Part shown: positions 25,938 to 33,950 of the stretch, in pieces
Numbering within the stretch: position 1 is the first letter of the stretch
Layout: every line of letters starts with the position of its first letter
NCBI RefSeq assembly: GCF_000011085.1
Contig: NC_006395.1
Span: forward strand, 248,001-312,000
Length of the DNA: 64,000 nt
Direction of reading: 5' to 3'
Source of the DNA: Haloarcula marismortui ATCC 43049
GTDB lineage: Archaea > Halobacteriota > Halobacteria > Halobacteriales > Haloarculaceae
The notes under the pieces: model-generated
What the model saw: only the letters and a program-made list of their open reading frames with translations
Told to the model about the DNA's origin: nothing
Database searches by the model: none
Translations under genes and position numbers: made by a program

Positions 25938-25954
25938 TACACCCTAAGGGTGTA
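25938..25954. promoter_or_regulatory. Perfect palindrome, operator-like (site 1)
   Basis: TACACCCTAAGGGTGTA is a 17-bp perfect dyad around a central A, flanked by an A/T-rich stretch (AATATAA). A second copy lies 71 bp downstream, centre to centre. The pair precedes the putative DNA-binding protein gene at 26189, so autoregulation is possible. Confidence 0.6.
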
Positions 25955-26009
25955 AATATAATCTGCTGGTACATTCTGGAAAGTGCAGTCTATGAACGCA
26001 ATTTTATTC

Positions 26010-26024
26010 ACACTCTAAGGGTGT
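26010..26024. promoter_or_regulatory. Near-perfect palindrome, operator-like (site 2)
   Basis: ACACTCTAAGGGTGT repeats site 1 with one mismatch (T for C at position 5). The preceding ATTTTATT may be a TATA-like element on the plus strand. Confidence 0.55.
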
Positions 26025-26188
26025 AAAATGGCAGGCAATATTTCGCTATCGCAGTCAATGTGCACATTCTGTACACACGGTATTTTGACTGTAGCGTGGT
26101 CGAGGGACCAAATCTGTCTCTTTCGTCCATTGTGGCAAATTTCTCCGCTTCCCGTATGTAATAGTGGGACTGTGAGCGTGGATGACAT

Positions 26189-27115
26189 ATGGTAGTTAGT
26201 GACGCCTTTGAGACGTTCACGCAGGTACTCGAATGCCTAGATTCGTCTGACACTGAGGTCAAATCGGTTTCAGTCAGGGGCCAGACAACCGCGGATAACG
26301 ACGAGATCAGTGCCGACCTGACGCTCGCGACGCCGGTATTCGGTGGCGTATCGATACATGATGACGTCTCCGTCGACGCTGAGGAGTTTGATGTGATTGA
26401 TAAACGGATCGAGATTGACGTGACGGTTACCGTCCCTGTTGGAACCAACATACCGGTCCCATCAGGCGATCAGGGGGACACGTCCAACGAACTGGCGGAA
26501 ACCCTCTCGCAGTCGGATTCCGTGCCAGCGTACAAGGACCCTGAGGCACTCCAGGCAGCATACGATGCCTGCGATACGTTCCCGGAGATGACCGAGGCGC
26601 TTGATGCCGACGTGACTTCCGAAACTGTGCGCCGGTATATGGTGGAGTACGATATCCACGACCCGACGGACACGACGCCACAGGCAGGCGGACTCAGTCT
26701 TGCAGACGTGCAGGCAGAGTCCGATACTGACACCGATGCAGGTCCCGATGCCGGGTCAGACCCTTCTGACGACAGGGTGAGCGACAACAGTCAACCCGAA
26801 GAACCGGACGGACTGGGTGCCAGATCTGTCGCTGACCTGCTTGCCGAGGCTGACTCGCAGGACAGCGACGACAACCTTGTTGCGGATGGACTCGGTATCT
26901 CTCAGGACGTGACCGTGGCCCAGCTCGCTCAGACTGTTACCCAGTCCAACTCTCTGGACGAGGTGACCCAGCGTCTCGATCTGAGCCAGACACATGCACG
27001 GAGACTACTGTCAGAACTGGACCTCCTCGACCTCGTCACTCATCGACTGGCAGCCAACCAGATACGTGTCTCGAACGCCGAAATCAAGCGGCGTATCTCT
27101 GCTGCCAGTCATTAA
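26189..27115 (+). CDS. Unknown haloarchaeal protein with two helix-turn-helix-like segments
   Basis: I do not recognise a named family. The 308 residues fall into three parts. An N-terminal beta-rich domain (about 1-90) includes ATPVFGGVSIHDDVSV. Residues about 115-155 form an HTH-like helical segment (AYDACDTFPEMTEALDAD, then SETVRRYMVEYDI). After an Asp/Ser-rich linker there is a C-terminal segment, about 235-305, that again looks like a winged-helix unit (TQRLDLSQTHARRLLSELDLLD). A sequence-specific DNA-binding role is inferred, not shown. Upstream lie two operator-like palindromes. Its composition is less GC-rich than the genes to the left. Confidence 0.7.
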   Translation: MVVSDAFETFTQVLECLDSSDTEVKSVSVRGQTTADNDEISADLTLATPVFGGVSIHDDVSVDAEEFDVIDKRIEIDVTVTVPVGTNIPVPSGDQGDTSNELAETLSQSDSVPAYKDPEALQAAYDACDTFPEMTEALDADVTSETVRRYMVEYDIHDPTDTTPQAGGLSLADVQAESDTDTDAGPDAGSDPSDDRVSDNSQPEEPDGLGARSVADLLAEADSQDSDDNLVADGLGISQDVTVAQLAQTVTQSNSLDEVTQRLDLSQTHARRLLSELDLLDLVTHRLAANQIRVSNAEIKRRISAASH

Positions 27116-27156
27116 CGGCCCTCTACGTGGTGATTGTGCGCGAAGGTTAACCATCA

Positions 27157-27164
27157 TTATAAAA
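27157..27164 (+). promoter_or_regulatory. TATA box of the zinc-ribbon gene
   Basis: TTATAAAA lies 38-46 nt before the ATG at 27203, giving a predicted leader of about 12-20 nt. The box is strong and the surroundings AT-rich. Confidence 0.55.
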
Positions 27165-27202
27165 GGAAACCGTTTTTGCAGCTTGGTTTGAATGTGTGGC
27201 AA

Positions 27203-28051
27203 ATGGCAACTATCCGCGTACGTGATTGGACAAAAGAACAGATAGAGAAGATACGTGACACGGAGTCGCACTCCTCGCACGATTCGGTTATCAAGTCACT
27301 ACTGAAAGACCGAAAGTTGGCCAAATACGCGGATGATGCCGCAGAGGCCGCTCCGGAGTCGATATCCGAGTCTTGGACGAATGAACCTGACACTGCGTTT
27401 GATGACCTGACTGTGCTCGGTGAACTGTCCGGTGCAGACAACGGGGTGTTGTTTCTCTGGTGTCCCAATTGCGGAAACGAACTGGCGCACTTGACTGCGG
27501 ATAACCCACTTGGCCTGTCCGTGTTCGAGATCGAATGCCAGCGCTGTCTCACCCATCTTGACCGACACGCTATCGTTGCCATCGAAATCGGTTATCCGAT
27601 CGAGCAGAAACTGGTTGAGGACTGTCTGCAAGACGACCTCAAGAAGTGTGTCGTGGACTACTGGGACCGGACACTCGATTCCGCCGCTGTGGGAGCGCTT
27701 GATGCCGATCTTGACCCGGCACATCTCGTCTGGCAGTTCGACCAGTATCTTCGGCAGTTCTCATGGCAGTGGCCTGCGGATGTCCCCGTTGTCGGCTTTG
27801 CCACGGGCGAAACCTATCGCAACACCACCACCGGTGAGTACCTCGAAGTTATCGAACCAGTCTCAGAGAACCGAAACGCAATGGATTCGTTCAAGATACG
27901 ACGGTACACCGGCGACCCAGAAACCCACGACAGTGAGACGGAAATTCTCGATAGCACTACCGTTGTCGATCACATTGTTAATCGGCGACTTCTAATCCAA
28001 GCCCGTACCGACTCGGAGTCACTACCCGAGTCGACTGAACCGACAACGTGA
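27203..28051 (+). CDS. Unknown protein with ribbon-helix-helix-like N terminus and zinc ribbon
   Basis: A 282-residue protein with no family I recognise. The N-terminal 45 residues (ATIRVRDWTKEQIEKIRD, then a second helix) resemble the ribbon-helix-helix heads common in small haloarchaeal DNA-binding proteins. A zinc ribbon follows (CPNC near residue 90 and CQRC near 115). The rest is a mixed alpha/beta region rich in Trp and Asp, with no catalytic motif. I start at the ATG at 27203, 39 nt after the TATA box; the frame is open to 27134. It may work with the preceding gene, as they form a pair in an AT-rich patch. Confidence 0.7.
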   Translation: MATIRVRDWTKEQIEKIRDTESHSSHDSVIKSLLKDRKLAKYADDAAEAAPESISESWTNEPDTAFDDLTVLGELSGADNGVLFLWCPNCGNELAHLTADNPLGLSVFEIECQRCLTHLDRHAIVAIEIGYPIEQKLVEDCLQDDLKKCVVDYWDRTLDSAAVGALDADLDPAHLVWQFDQYLRQFSWQWPADVPVVGFATGETYRNTTTGEYLEVIEPVSENRNAMDSFKIRRYTGDPETHDSETEILDSTTVVDHIVNRRLLIQARTDSESLPESTEPTT

Positions 28052-28260
28052 CCAGCGCAATTGGTCTGCATAGATATCTTTCGACTTCAGTTCTTCACAG
28101 TCTGAGTAAGCTCACACACGACTTAGATAGACGAAGTGATATTAAAACAAGAGAGAAATAGCCAAGATAGCCTTCTACAAGTCATATTTGTAGCCGGATT
28201 GTCGAAATATAGTCCCACAGTGCTAATATCTTGCCCTACTTTGAAAACAGATACTGCGTA
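28052..28260. other. AT-rich intergenic region, nothing recognised
   Basis: About 209 bp between convergent genes. It is AT-rich with no ORF, no clear hairpin and no RNA gene that I can see. It closes the accessory patch on the right. Confidence 0.5.
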
Positions 28261-29031
28261 TTAGCTGGTCTCGTCTGTTGGACGGGAACATCGAAGGCAC
28301 ACAACGCTCTCTGCGACCCAGTTCACATCTGTCGAGCCACAGTGTGGGCAGCGGTGGTGGTCGGTGTCGTACTCCGTCGTCCCCCGAGGGGTCGCAAGGA
28401 AGCCGTCGTTAATGACCTGCTGAATAAGACTTGGGAACCGCTGGCGTTTGACGACGGCTCGCTGTGCGAGGAACCTGCCGGGGTCGCCCGGGTCTGTGCC
28501 ATGGAGGTCTTCCCAGGGAAGAGCGATTTCGCCGTTGGCGGGGCCACGGGCGACCTGCTGGATGAGCGTTGCAGCGGACTCGAACAGCGGCGTCGTCCCC
28601 CACGCCTGCGGGTTGTCAATAGCACTTCCAGCGTCTTTGTAGGCTGATTCCGCCTCGCGGTACGCCGCCTCGACACCGTCGAGCCCTGCAACGGTTCGGA
28701 AATCCGCGACGAACTCATCGAGACAAGCGTGCTGAACCGGATGCTCGAGCCCGTTGGTCAAATCCTTGGCCACGGCGACGCCCTCGACGCCACGACGGGT
28801 GGCGCGTGTGTCGTTTCCGGCGACACGGTAACAGACCGCGCTTGTTGCGAGGTACTGAAGCCCGTCACCGACCCAGCCCTTCTCGTCAGCACCGAACGGC
28901 TCAATGCCTTCTCGCGGGTCCGAGAGAACACGCCACCCAGCCCGCGTGTATTCGTCTCCAGCCCGCCGATAATCGCGGTCAGCGATAGCAGCGACTGCTG
29001 CCGCTCGGTGTCCTGCATCCTGTGTGCGCAT
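28261..29031 (-). CDS. Conserved haloarchaeal protein with C-terminal zinc ribbon
   Basis: A 256-residue protein of unknown function. The first 180 residues are alpha-helical and Ala-rich, with repeat-like helical pairs (YRRAGDEYTRAGWRVL, AAYREAESAYKDAG) that suggest a TPR-like scaffold. The C-terminal 35 residues form a zinc ribbon (CPHCGST near 228 and CLRC near 246). The ATG at 29031 is preferred over the in-frame start at 29076. It is transcribed divergently from the membrane protein gene at 29138. Confidence 0.75.
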   Translation of the reverse strand: MRTQDAGHRAAAVAAIADRDYRRAGDEYTRAGWRVLSDPREGIEPFGADEKGWVGDGLQYLATSAVCYRVAGNDTRATRRGVEGVAVAKDLTNGLEHPVQHACLDEFVADFRTVAGLDGVEAAYREAESAYKDAGSAIDNPQAWGTTPLFESAATLIQQVARGPANGEIALPWEDLHGTDPGDPGRFLAQRAVVKRQRFPSLIQQVINDGFLATPRGTTEYDTDHHRCPHCGSTDVNWVAESVVCLRCSRPTDETS

Positions 29032-29137
29032 GAAGCCCTTACGGGGTACGCCCTGACAGGCTTTCGCACCCAACAAATCGGTATCACAGTCGGCCTGAAC
29101 CGTCAGACAGAATACAGCCCCGCCCTCTCAGTGGTAC

Positions 29138-29611
29138 ATGGAGTCGGTACCTCTTGTTACGGCGCTTACGGTGTCATTTCGGTTTGTTATCGGGGTGGTT
29201 GCCGCTGTCGCCGCGACGGTTGTGATGGATCTGGTAATGGCCAGACTGCCGGAAGGCGAAACACCGCCGTTCATTGCCTCCGGTGTGTTAACAAACAGTG
29301 TTCCAGCCGACGCGCCGGGTCGGCTTGCGAACGTCGTCCATTACATCGCTGGCTGGTTGACTGGGCCGTTGTTCGTCTGGATGCTTCTCACCAGCGAAGG
29401 CCTTCTCGGTGGCCAGTCAATACTCGCGACAGTCGTCGCTGCTGCGGTCCTCTATTCGCTGATGGTCGGCTTCTTTGTCTTTGTCGTGCTCCCACGTTCC
29501 CGACTGCCGTCGGCTCGGATGGCGGATATCCGACGGGACTGGGCGATTTCGGCGGCTGCGTATCTACTCGTCCTCGTGCCACTCGTCGCACTCGGGTCTC
29601 GGATCGTCTGA
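29138..29611 (+). CDS. Four-helix integral membrane protein, unknown function
   Basis: A 157-residue protein with four predicted membrane segments (about residues 8-33, 64-85, 92-118 and 133-155). The short hydrophilic loop between helices 1 and 2 contains ARLPEGETPPF. I see no catalytic or transport motif. The stop is 68 nt from the end of the convergent hemerythrin fusion gene, with no obvious terminator between. Confidence 0.72.
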   Translation: MESVPLVTALTVSFRFVIGVVAAVAATVVMDLVMARLPEGETPPFIASGVLTNSVPADAPGRLANVVHYIAGWLTGPLFVWMLLTSEGLLGGQSILATVVAAAVLYSLMVGFFVFVVLPRSRLPSARMADIRRDWAISAAAYLLVLVPLVALGSRIV

Positions 29612-29679
29612 CCTGAGTTGAAGCGCAATCCTCTTTGGCTGAACGGTAACCGGGGTGTTTACTGCCCGCCTGACGGCGC

Positions 29680-31533
29680 TCACTCGCCGACCGACAGCGT
29701 GCCGTCCGGCCCCACCTCACCGACTTCGCCGGTGTGATACCAGTCGTCCCGAAGCGTTTGTGAGCCAGTCTGGCCGTCGTCGAGGAACCCACCGAGGACG
29801 GTTGGCCCACGGATCAATAGTTCTCTGTTTTCGGAGACAGCGATTTCAACGCCCGGCATTGGGTCGCCAATCGACCCCTGGACGAAGGATTCTGCCGGGT
29901 TCAGTGCGCCGACACCGGTTGTTCCGACCGAACCGTATAGCTCGCATACCGGAACGCCAAGCCCCCGGAAGAAGTACAGCAGATGGTCGTCGAGTCGGCC
30001 AGTCCCGGAGAGAGCGTAGGTGAGGTTTGATAACCCCGCTTCTTGCCGCAGCGGCTTGTACACGAGCCGGTTGGCGGCTCTGTATTTCAGCGGCGTTCCC
30101 TGGCCTTCGACGATACCCTCTCCGTAGGACGCCACTCGACCGCCGACCTTCCGTTTCATCCAGCCCATGTCACCCAGACGGTCCTGTATCGTCCCGTAGA
30201 GCTGCTGGTACATCTTCGGGACACCGACGAGCACCTCCGGCTCAACAGCCGCGAGTTGGTCGACAAACTCCTCGGCCCCGAGGTATGCGACGGCACTCCC
30301 GGTCGCCCAGAGGTAGTATGTCGAAACACGCTGATAGATGTGTGCCAGCGGAAGCGAACAGGTCCCGGTCGCTCCGGGACCGGTAGGAAGCGCCTCGCGG
30401 AGGCTCTCTGCTGCCGCCAGAAGATTTCGATGTGTCAGCGCACAGCCGGCCTTCTCTGCGGGGGAAGCCACGTCAAACGCGACTGTCGCAACCTCGTCAC
30501 CGTCCGTCTGCAGACCGGGCAGCACTCTCGCCTCAGCAGTCGGTAAGTCCTCGAAATCGAGCACGGTTTCGACGGCCATCGCGAGGTCGTCGGCCACGTC
30601 TCCCGCTGCCACGAGTCCGGTTGCGCCGGTCCGCTCGATAATCTGGGCTGCCCGGTCGTCGCTCGCGGACGGGTAGAGTGCAACCGGGACCAGCCCGGCG
30701 AAGTGACAGGCCAGGTCGAGCACGGACCACTCGTATTGGGACTGTGCTCTGATTGCCAGTCGGTCCCCGGGGCGCAGTTCCGTCGATAGGAGGCCGCCCG
30801 CAACTGCCTTCGCCCGCTCGGCCAACTCTTCGAAACTCCGTTCGACGAACTCGCCGTCATCTCGGACGAGCGCCGCGGTCCGGTCCCCGTGGTCCGAAAC
30901 GATGTCTTCGAACCAGGACGCTACTGACCCGTCCGGGACCGAAAGCGAGGCTCCGTCGTAGATGTCGCTGTCGAGGCGCACACCGGCGTCCTCGCTCTGG
31001 CGATCAACTGGGACGGGGTCTTCTGATGCCGTCCGGTCATGATAGAGCTGCCCGGGTTCGTACTCGTAGTCGTCACTGACCTCTGTCTGGAAGTAGTCAG
31101 CGTAGTTCTGGTCCTCGTCGCCGGCGGCGATGTGCGCATCGAGCCAGTCCCGGGCAACTGTCAGGACCTCCATCGTGACGTACTCCCCGTTTTCGTGTTT
31201 CTCGCGGAGTTCTTGCACCTTGTCGGCGAACTCTTCGTGCATCTCACGGTGATTGTAGAAACAGTCGCTGCAGTCCATGGCGTAGCCACAGTTCTGCATG
31301 AACTCTTCCTCGTCACCGAAATGGTACTCCGTGTAGCGTTCAAGTTCCCGGAGAATGTCACCAACCTCCTCCTCGGAATGGCCCTCGTTCATCGCCGTGT
31401 GGAGGTCGTTCAGCAGCCCGAACAGGCGCTTGTGCTGTTCATCGAACCGCTCGATATTCGTGCTGTACCGTTCGTCATCCCACTCGGCGAACTCCCCTGT
31501 CGAATCTGTGCCCATACCTGTTCTGTTACCCAT
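29680..31533 (-). CDS. Hemerythrin domain fused to a degenerate, truncated acyl-CoA-ligase-like domain
   Basis: A 617-residue two-domain protein. Residues 15-150 form a complete bacteriohemerythrin domain with all expected di-iron ligands: H34, H71, E75, H95, H99, H134, D139. Residues about 200-617 resemble the N-terminal domain of long-chain acyl-CoA synthetases (ALTHRNLL, PLAHIYQR, GVPKMYQQLYG, WYHTGEVGEVG). The phosphate-binding TSGTTGxPKG motif is replaced by DVASPAEKAG. The protein stops right after the A7-like motif, so the mobile C-terminal domain with the catalytic lysine is missing. It is therefore probably a pseudoenzyme or lipid-sensing module coupled to an O2/NO-binding domain (inference). 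Starts at 31533 or 31515 are both possible. Confidence 0.87.
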   Translation of the reverse strand: MGNRTGMGTDSTGEFAEWDDERYSTNIERFDEQHKRLFGLLNDLHTAMNEGHSEEEVGDILRELERYTEYHFGDEEEFMQNCGYAMDCSDCFYNHREMHEEFADKVQELREKHENGEYVTMEVLTVARDWLDAHIAAGDEDQNYADYFQTEVSDDYEYEPGQLYHDRTASEDPVPVDRQSEDAGVRLDSDIYDGASLSVPDGSVASWFEDIVSDHGDRTAALVRDDGEFVERSFEELAERAKAVAGGLLSTELRPGDRLAIRAQSQYEWSVLDLACHFAGLVPVALYPSASDDRAAQIIERTGATGLVAAGDVADDLAMAVETVLDFEDLPTAEARVLPGLQTDGDEVATVAFDVASPAEKAGCALTHRNLLAAAESLREALPTGPGATGTCSLPLAHIYQRVSTYYLWATGSAVAYLGAEEFVDQLAAVEPEVLVGVPKMYQQLYGTIQDRLGDMGWMKRKVGGRVASYGEGIVEGQGTPLKYRAANRLVYKPLRQEAGLSNLTYALSGTGRLDDHLLYFFRGLGVPVCELYGSVGTTGVGALNPAESFVQGSIGDPMPGVEIAVSENRELLIRGPTVLGGFLDDGQTGSQTLRDDWYHTGEVGEVGPDGTLSVGE

Positions 31534-31617
31534 TATTTGAAAAGCAACTCTCACGTTCTCACCGAATGAAAATGCGGTCTGCTCTCCAAGTAGTTGCCAG
31601 ATAACGTTGCATCCGGG

Positions 31618-32052
31618 ATGCGAGAATTACGTGACGAAGCGGTCGTTGATGTCCTCACTGACAACGGAATCGGCGTGCTGGCGCTGTCCGGCCCGACGGG
31701 GGCGGCCCCGTATCCGTTCCCGGTCGCGTTCGGGTACGACCCGGCGACGGATAGCCTTGCGTTTCACCTGTCAGAGAGCGACGATAGCCAGAAACACCGG
31801 TATCTGACCGCGGACGCCACCGTCGGGTTCATGGTGTACGAGGAAACCGAGCCCAAATCGGTCTGGCGAAGCGTCGTGGTCACGGGTGAGCTGGTAGAGA
31901 CGACGTACGGCGAGGTAGAACCGGCCCTTGCCTCGCTGGCCAGCAACACACAGTTCGCCCCGAACCCAGTCAGCTGGGACGACACATCGACGACGACGCC
32001 GTACGAACTTCGAATCGACGACTGGTATGGACGTGAATTCCGAGTCGGGTGA
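31618..32052 (+). CDS. Pyridoxamine 5'-phosphate oxidase-like FMN-binding protein
   Basis: A 144-residue split-barrel flavoprotein of a type common in haloarchaea. The core strands are clear: GIGVLALSGPTGAAPYPFPVAFGYD and SLAFHLSESDDSQKH, then ATVGFMVYEE. It lacks the PLP-specific signature of true PdxH, so an FMN or F420 binding role is more likely. I start at the ATG at 31618; the frame can be extended to a TTG at 31594, which is less likely. It is divergent from the hemerythrin fusion and may share its promoter region. Confidence 0.78.
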   Translation: MRELRDEAVVDVLTDNGIGVLALSGPTGAAPYPFPVAFGYDPATDSLAFHLSESDDSQKHRYLTADATVGFMVYEETEPKSVWRSVVVTGELVETTYGEVEPALASLASNTQFAPNPVSWDDTSTTTPYELRIDDWYGREFRVG

Positions 32053-32194
32053 AACCGGTGTTGCAATCCACTAACAGCAGCGGGTATCGAACTCCTCTGG
32101 AGCGCTGTATTCGCTGCTCCGCGTCGCGGCTTGTGTTCTCACTTCTCGGGAACCAGCGCACGTAATTATGTTGTGAGGCCCGTATCTACAAACA

Positions 32195-32200
32195 GAGGTG
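32195..32200 (+). promoter_or_regulatory. Ribosome-binding site of the SHOCT-domain protein
   Basis: GAGGTG lies 6 nt before the ATG at 32207 and pairs with the 16S rRNA 3' end. It favours that ATG over the GTG at 32198, which is part of the RBS itself. Confidence 0.6.
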
Positions 32201-32206
32201 TTCCAG

Positions 32207-32485
32207 ATGCTACCGCCAACAACTGCGCTACTCCAGCACGGACCGATGGGGCCCCACGGTGGGGGAATGGGTATGGGCACGACTCCGGTCGGTTGGTGGC
32301 TGCTGCTCGCAGCGTTCATCATCGCTGTTGTGGCGATAGGGGGCCTGCTGTACGTGCAGCTACAGCGCGAGGCGACGGTTGAGCCGGATTCACTGGAAAC
32401 GCTTAAACAGCAGTACGCATCCGGTGAGATTGACGAGAGCGAACTTGAAACGCGGGCTGACCGCTTGCTCCAGCACGAGTCATAG
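32207..32485 (+). CDS. Small membrane protein with SHOCT domain
   Basis: A 92-residue protein with a Gly/Met-rich N-terminal segment (PHGGGMGMGTTP), one membrane helix (about residues 29-50), and a C-terminal SHOCT motif (LKQQYASGEIDESELETR). SHOCT domains are short oligomerisation or tethering modules. Many haloarchaeal genomes encode such a protein, with no known specific role. The start is set by the RBS at 32195. Confidence 0.8.
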   Translation: MLPPTTALLQHGPMGPHGGGMGMGTTPVGWWLLLAAFIIAVVAIGGLLYVQLQREATVEPDSLETLKQQYASGEIDESELETRADRLLQHES

Positions 32486-32631
32486 GCCACGACACTGGCA
32501 GTTTTCAGCCGCTGTTAGTTGGCGGAAGGAGCGTCACCCGTAGCAGCGTAAACTGTGTCACCCTGCTTGCGCCCACGACTGCCTGACACGCACTTCGTGG
32601 TACATTTATTCTACAACGGTGTACGGTGGGT

Positions 32632-33249
32632 ATGGACCCGGACGACGTTCGAGACGACTGGGCCTCCCGTTCCGGGAAGTTCTCGCCGGCGTACTACGCC
32701 GAACTCGGACCGAATGAGGTGAGTGAGACACTGGTCAACGTGCTCGACCACTACGTCCACGACGACGCCCGAATCATCGAACTGGGCTGTGGCTCGGGCC
32801 GCCATCTGGCACACCTGCAGACCAGCGGATACGGGAATCTCACTGGTATCGACATCAACGACGAATCCTTTGACGTGATGGCTGAGCACTACCCGCGGCT
32901 CGCGGATTCGGGGACGTTCCACACCGGTGCCCTCGAAGACATTGTTACTGAGTTCGAGGACGATGCCTTCGATGTCGTCTATTCGGTTGAGACGCTCCAG
33001 CACATCCACCCGGACGACGCATGGGTGTTCGAAGAAATCGCCCGTATTGCCGGCGACCTCCTCGTAATCGCCGAAAACGAAGGCAACAGCCCCGAACGTG
33101 GACGCGCAGACACTGACGTGAGCTACGTCGATGACGATTTCCCACTGTATCACCGCAACTGGAAGCAGGTGTTCTCAGAGCTCGGGTTCGCACAACTAAT
33201 TCGAGAACCCACCTCTCGGGACACTATTCGCGTGTTCCGTGCGCCGTAG
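32632..33249 (+). CDS. Class I SAM-dependent methyltransferase
   Basis: A 205-residue Rossmann-fold methyltransferase with motif I IIELGCGSGRHL near residue 50, the acidic strand end GIDIND, and FDVVYSVETLQHI as motif IV. The target is not identifiable. ATTTATT near 32604 lies about 26 nt before the ATG at 32632, consistent with a leaderless transcript, and rules against the GTG at 32626. Confidence 0.83.
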   Translation: MDPDDVRDDWASRSGKFSPAYYAELGPNEVSETLVNVLDHYVHDDARIIELGCGSGRHLAHLQTSGYGNLTGIDINDESFDVMAEHYPRLADSGTFHTGALEDIVTEFEDDAFDVVYSVETLQHIHPDDAWVFEEIARIAGDLLVIAENEGNSPERGRADTDVSYVDDDFPLYHRNWKQVFSELGFAQLIREPTSRDTIRVFRAP

Positions 33250-33374
33250 CCCGCATTGGTATCTGTCACTTCTGGGCGACTCCATAATCGAACAGCTACC
33301 CGTCGGGACATTCACAATCGATAACCGGGCAGCAACTATTTGTGTCACGGTATCATGCATCAAATTGGATCGCT

Positions 33375-33644
33375 ATGCAACTGTGCCAAAACTGTCAGGC
33401 GGCTATCGACGAGTACCTCTTGGACAAACAACTCGAACCCCTGCGAGACCTCACAGTCGACGACTTCAATCTCTGTGCAGACTGCGTGACAGTCGTCGCG
33501 GACGCCTGTGTGGAATGTGACGGCGCGGTGTACGTTCCCCGGTCTGAAACTGCTGTCCCTGACTGCTGTCCGGCGTGCCGGTCGGAGCACATTGACGAAA
33601 CCGGGACCGACCCGGGCTGGCATTTCGACACGGTGTCGACCTGA
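33375..33644 (+). CDS. Small multi-zinc-finger protein
   Basis: An 89-residue protein with four CxxC pairs (CQNC, CADC, CVEC and CCPAC), enough for two zinc sites. The middle contains EPLRDLTVDDFNLC. I do not recognise a named family. Small proteins of this kind are common in haloarchaea and often bind nucleic acids or partner proteins. The ATG at 33375 precedes the first CxxC directly. Confidence 0.75.
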   Translation: MQLCQNCQAAIDEYLLDKQLEPLRDLTVDDFNLCADCVTVVADACVECDGAVYVPRSETAVPDCCPACRSEHIDETGTDPGWHFDTVST

Positions 33645-33950
33645 CTCGGGCCATACATCTGGATGCTGACTCGGAGCATCCGCTCGGAACTGCCGACGTG
33701 GGCATCACCCTCGTTTTTGACATTACTAACAGTGGACCGAGAGACTGTTCGGTGGCCGAATGAGAACTCCGTGTTACGGACCAGAGTAGAACAATACGTC
33801 TCGGTACAACTGGCTTCGAAAGCACTGCGGATACGCACTGTTTTCGAGAATTTCTGAACAGCAGGCCGGGCCGTAGAGGCCGTGTGTGTGCGTCACAGTG
33901 GCGATAGAAGCTTCATACTCCTCCAGCACATACGATTGTTCTCTACTGGA
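33645..33950. other. Intergenic region, no convincing gene
   Basis: About 306 bp between two rightward genes. A 64-codon ATG frame exists (33663-33857) but lacks homology signs and haloarchaeal acidic bias. Short GTGTGTG tracts occur near 33883. The promoter of the downstream exporter should lie near its right end. Confidence 0.4.

Larger units (their letters stand above)
25882..26188. other. AT-rich intergenic region between two rightward genes
   Basis: This 307-bp region has no gene. It holds the two ACACCCT/AGGGTGT palindromes and is markedly more AT-rich than the flanking purine island, marking the left edge of an accessory patch that runs to about 28.26 kb. Confidence 0.55.

Noticed and set aside
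33663-33857. 64-codon ORF in the intergenic region before the EamA gene
   Set aside because: Composition is not acidic, no motif, no clear promoter; probably chance.
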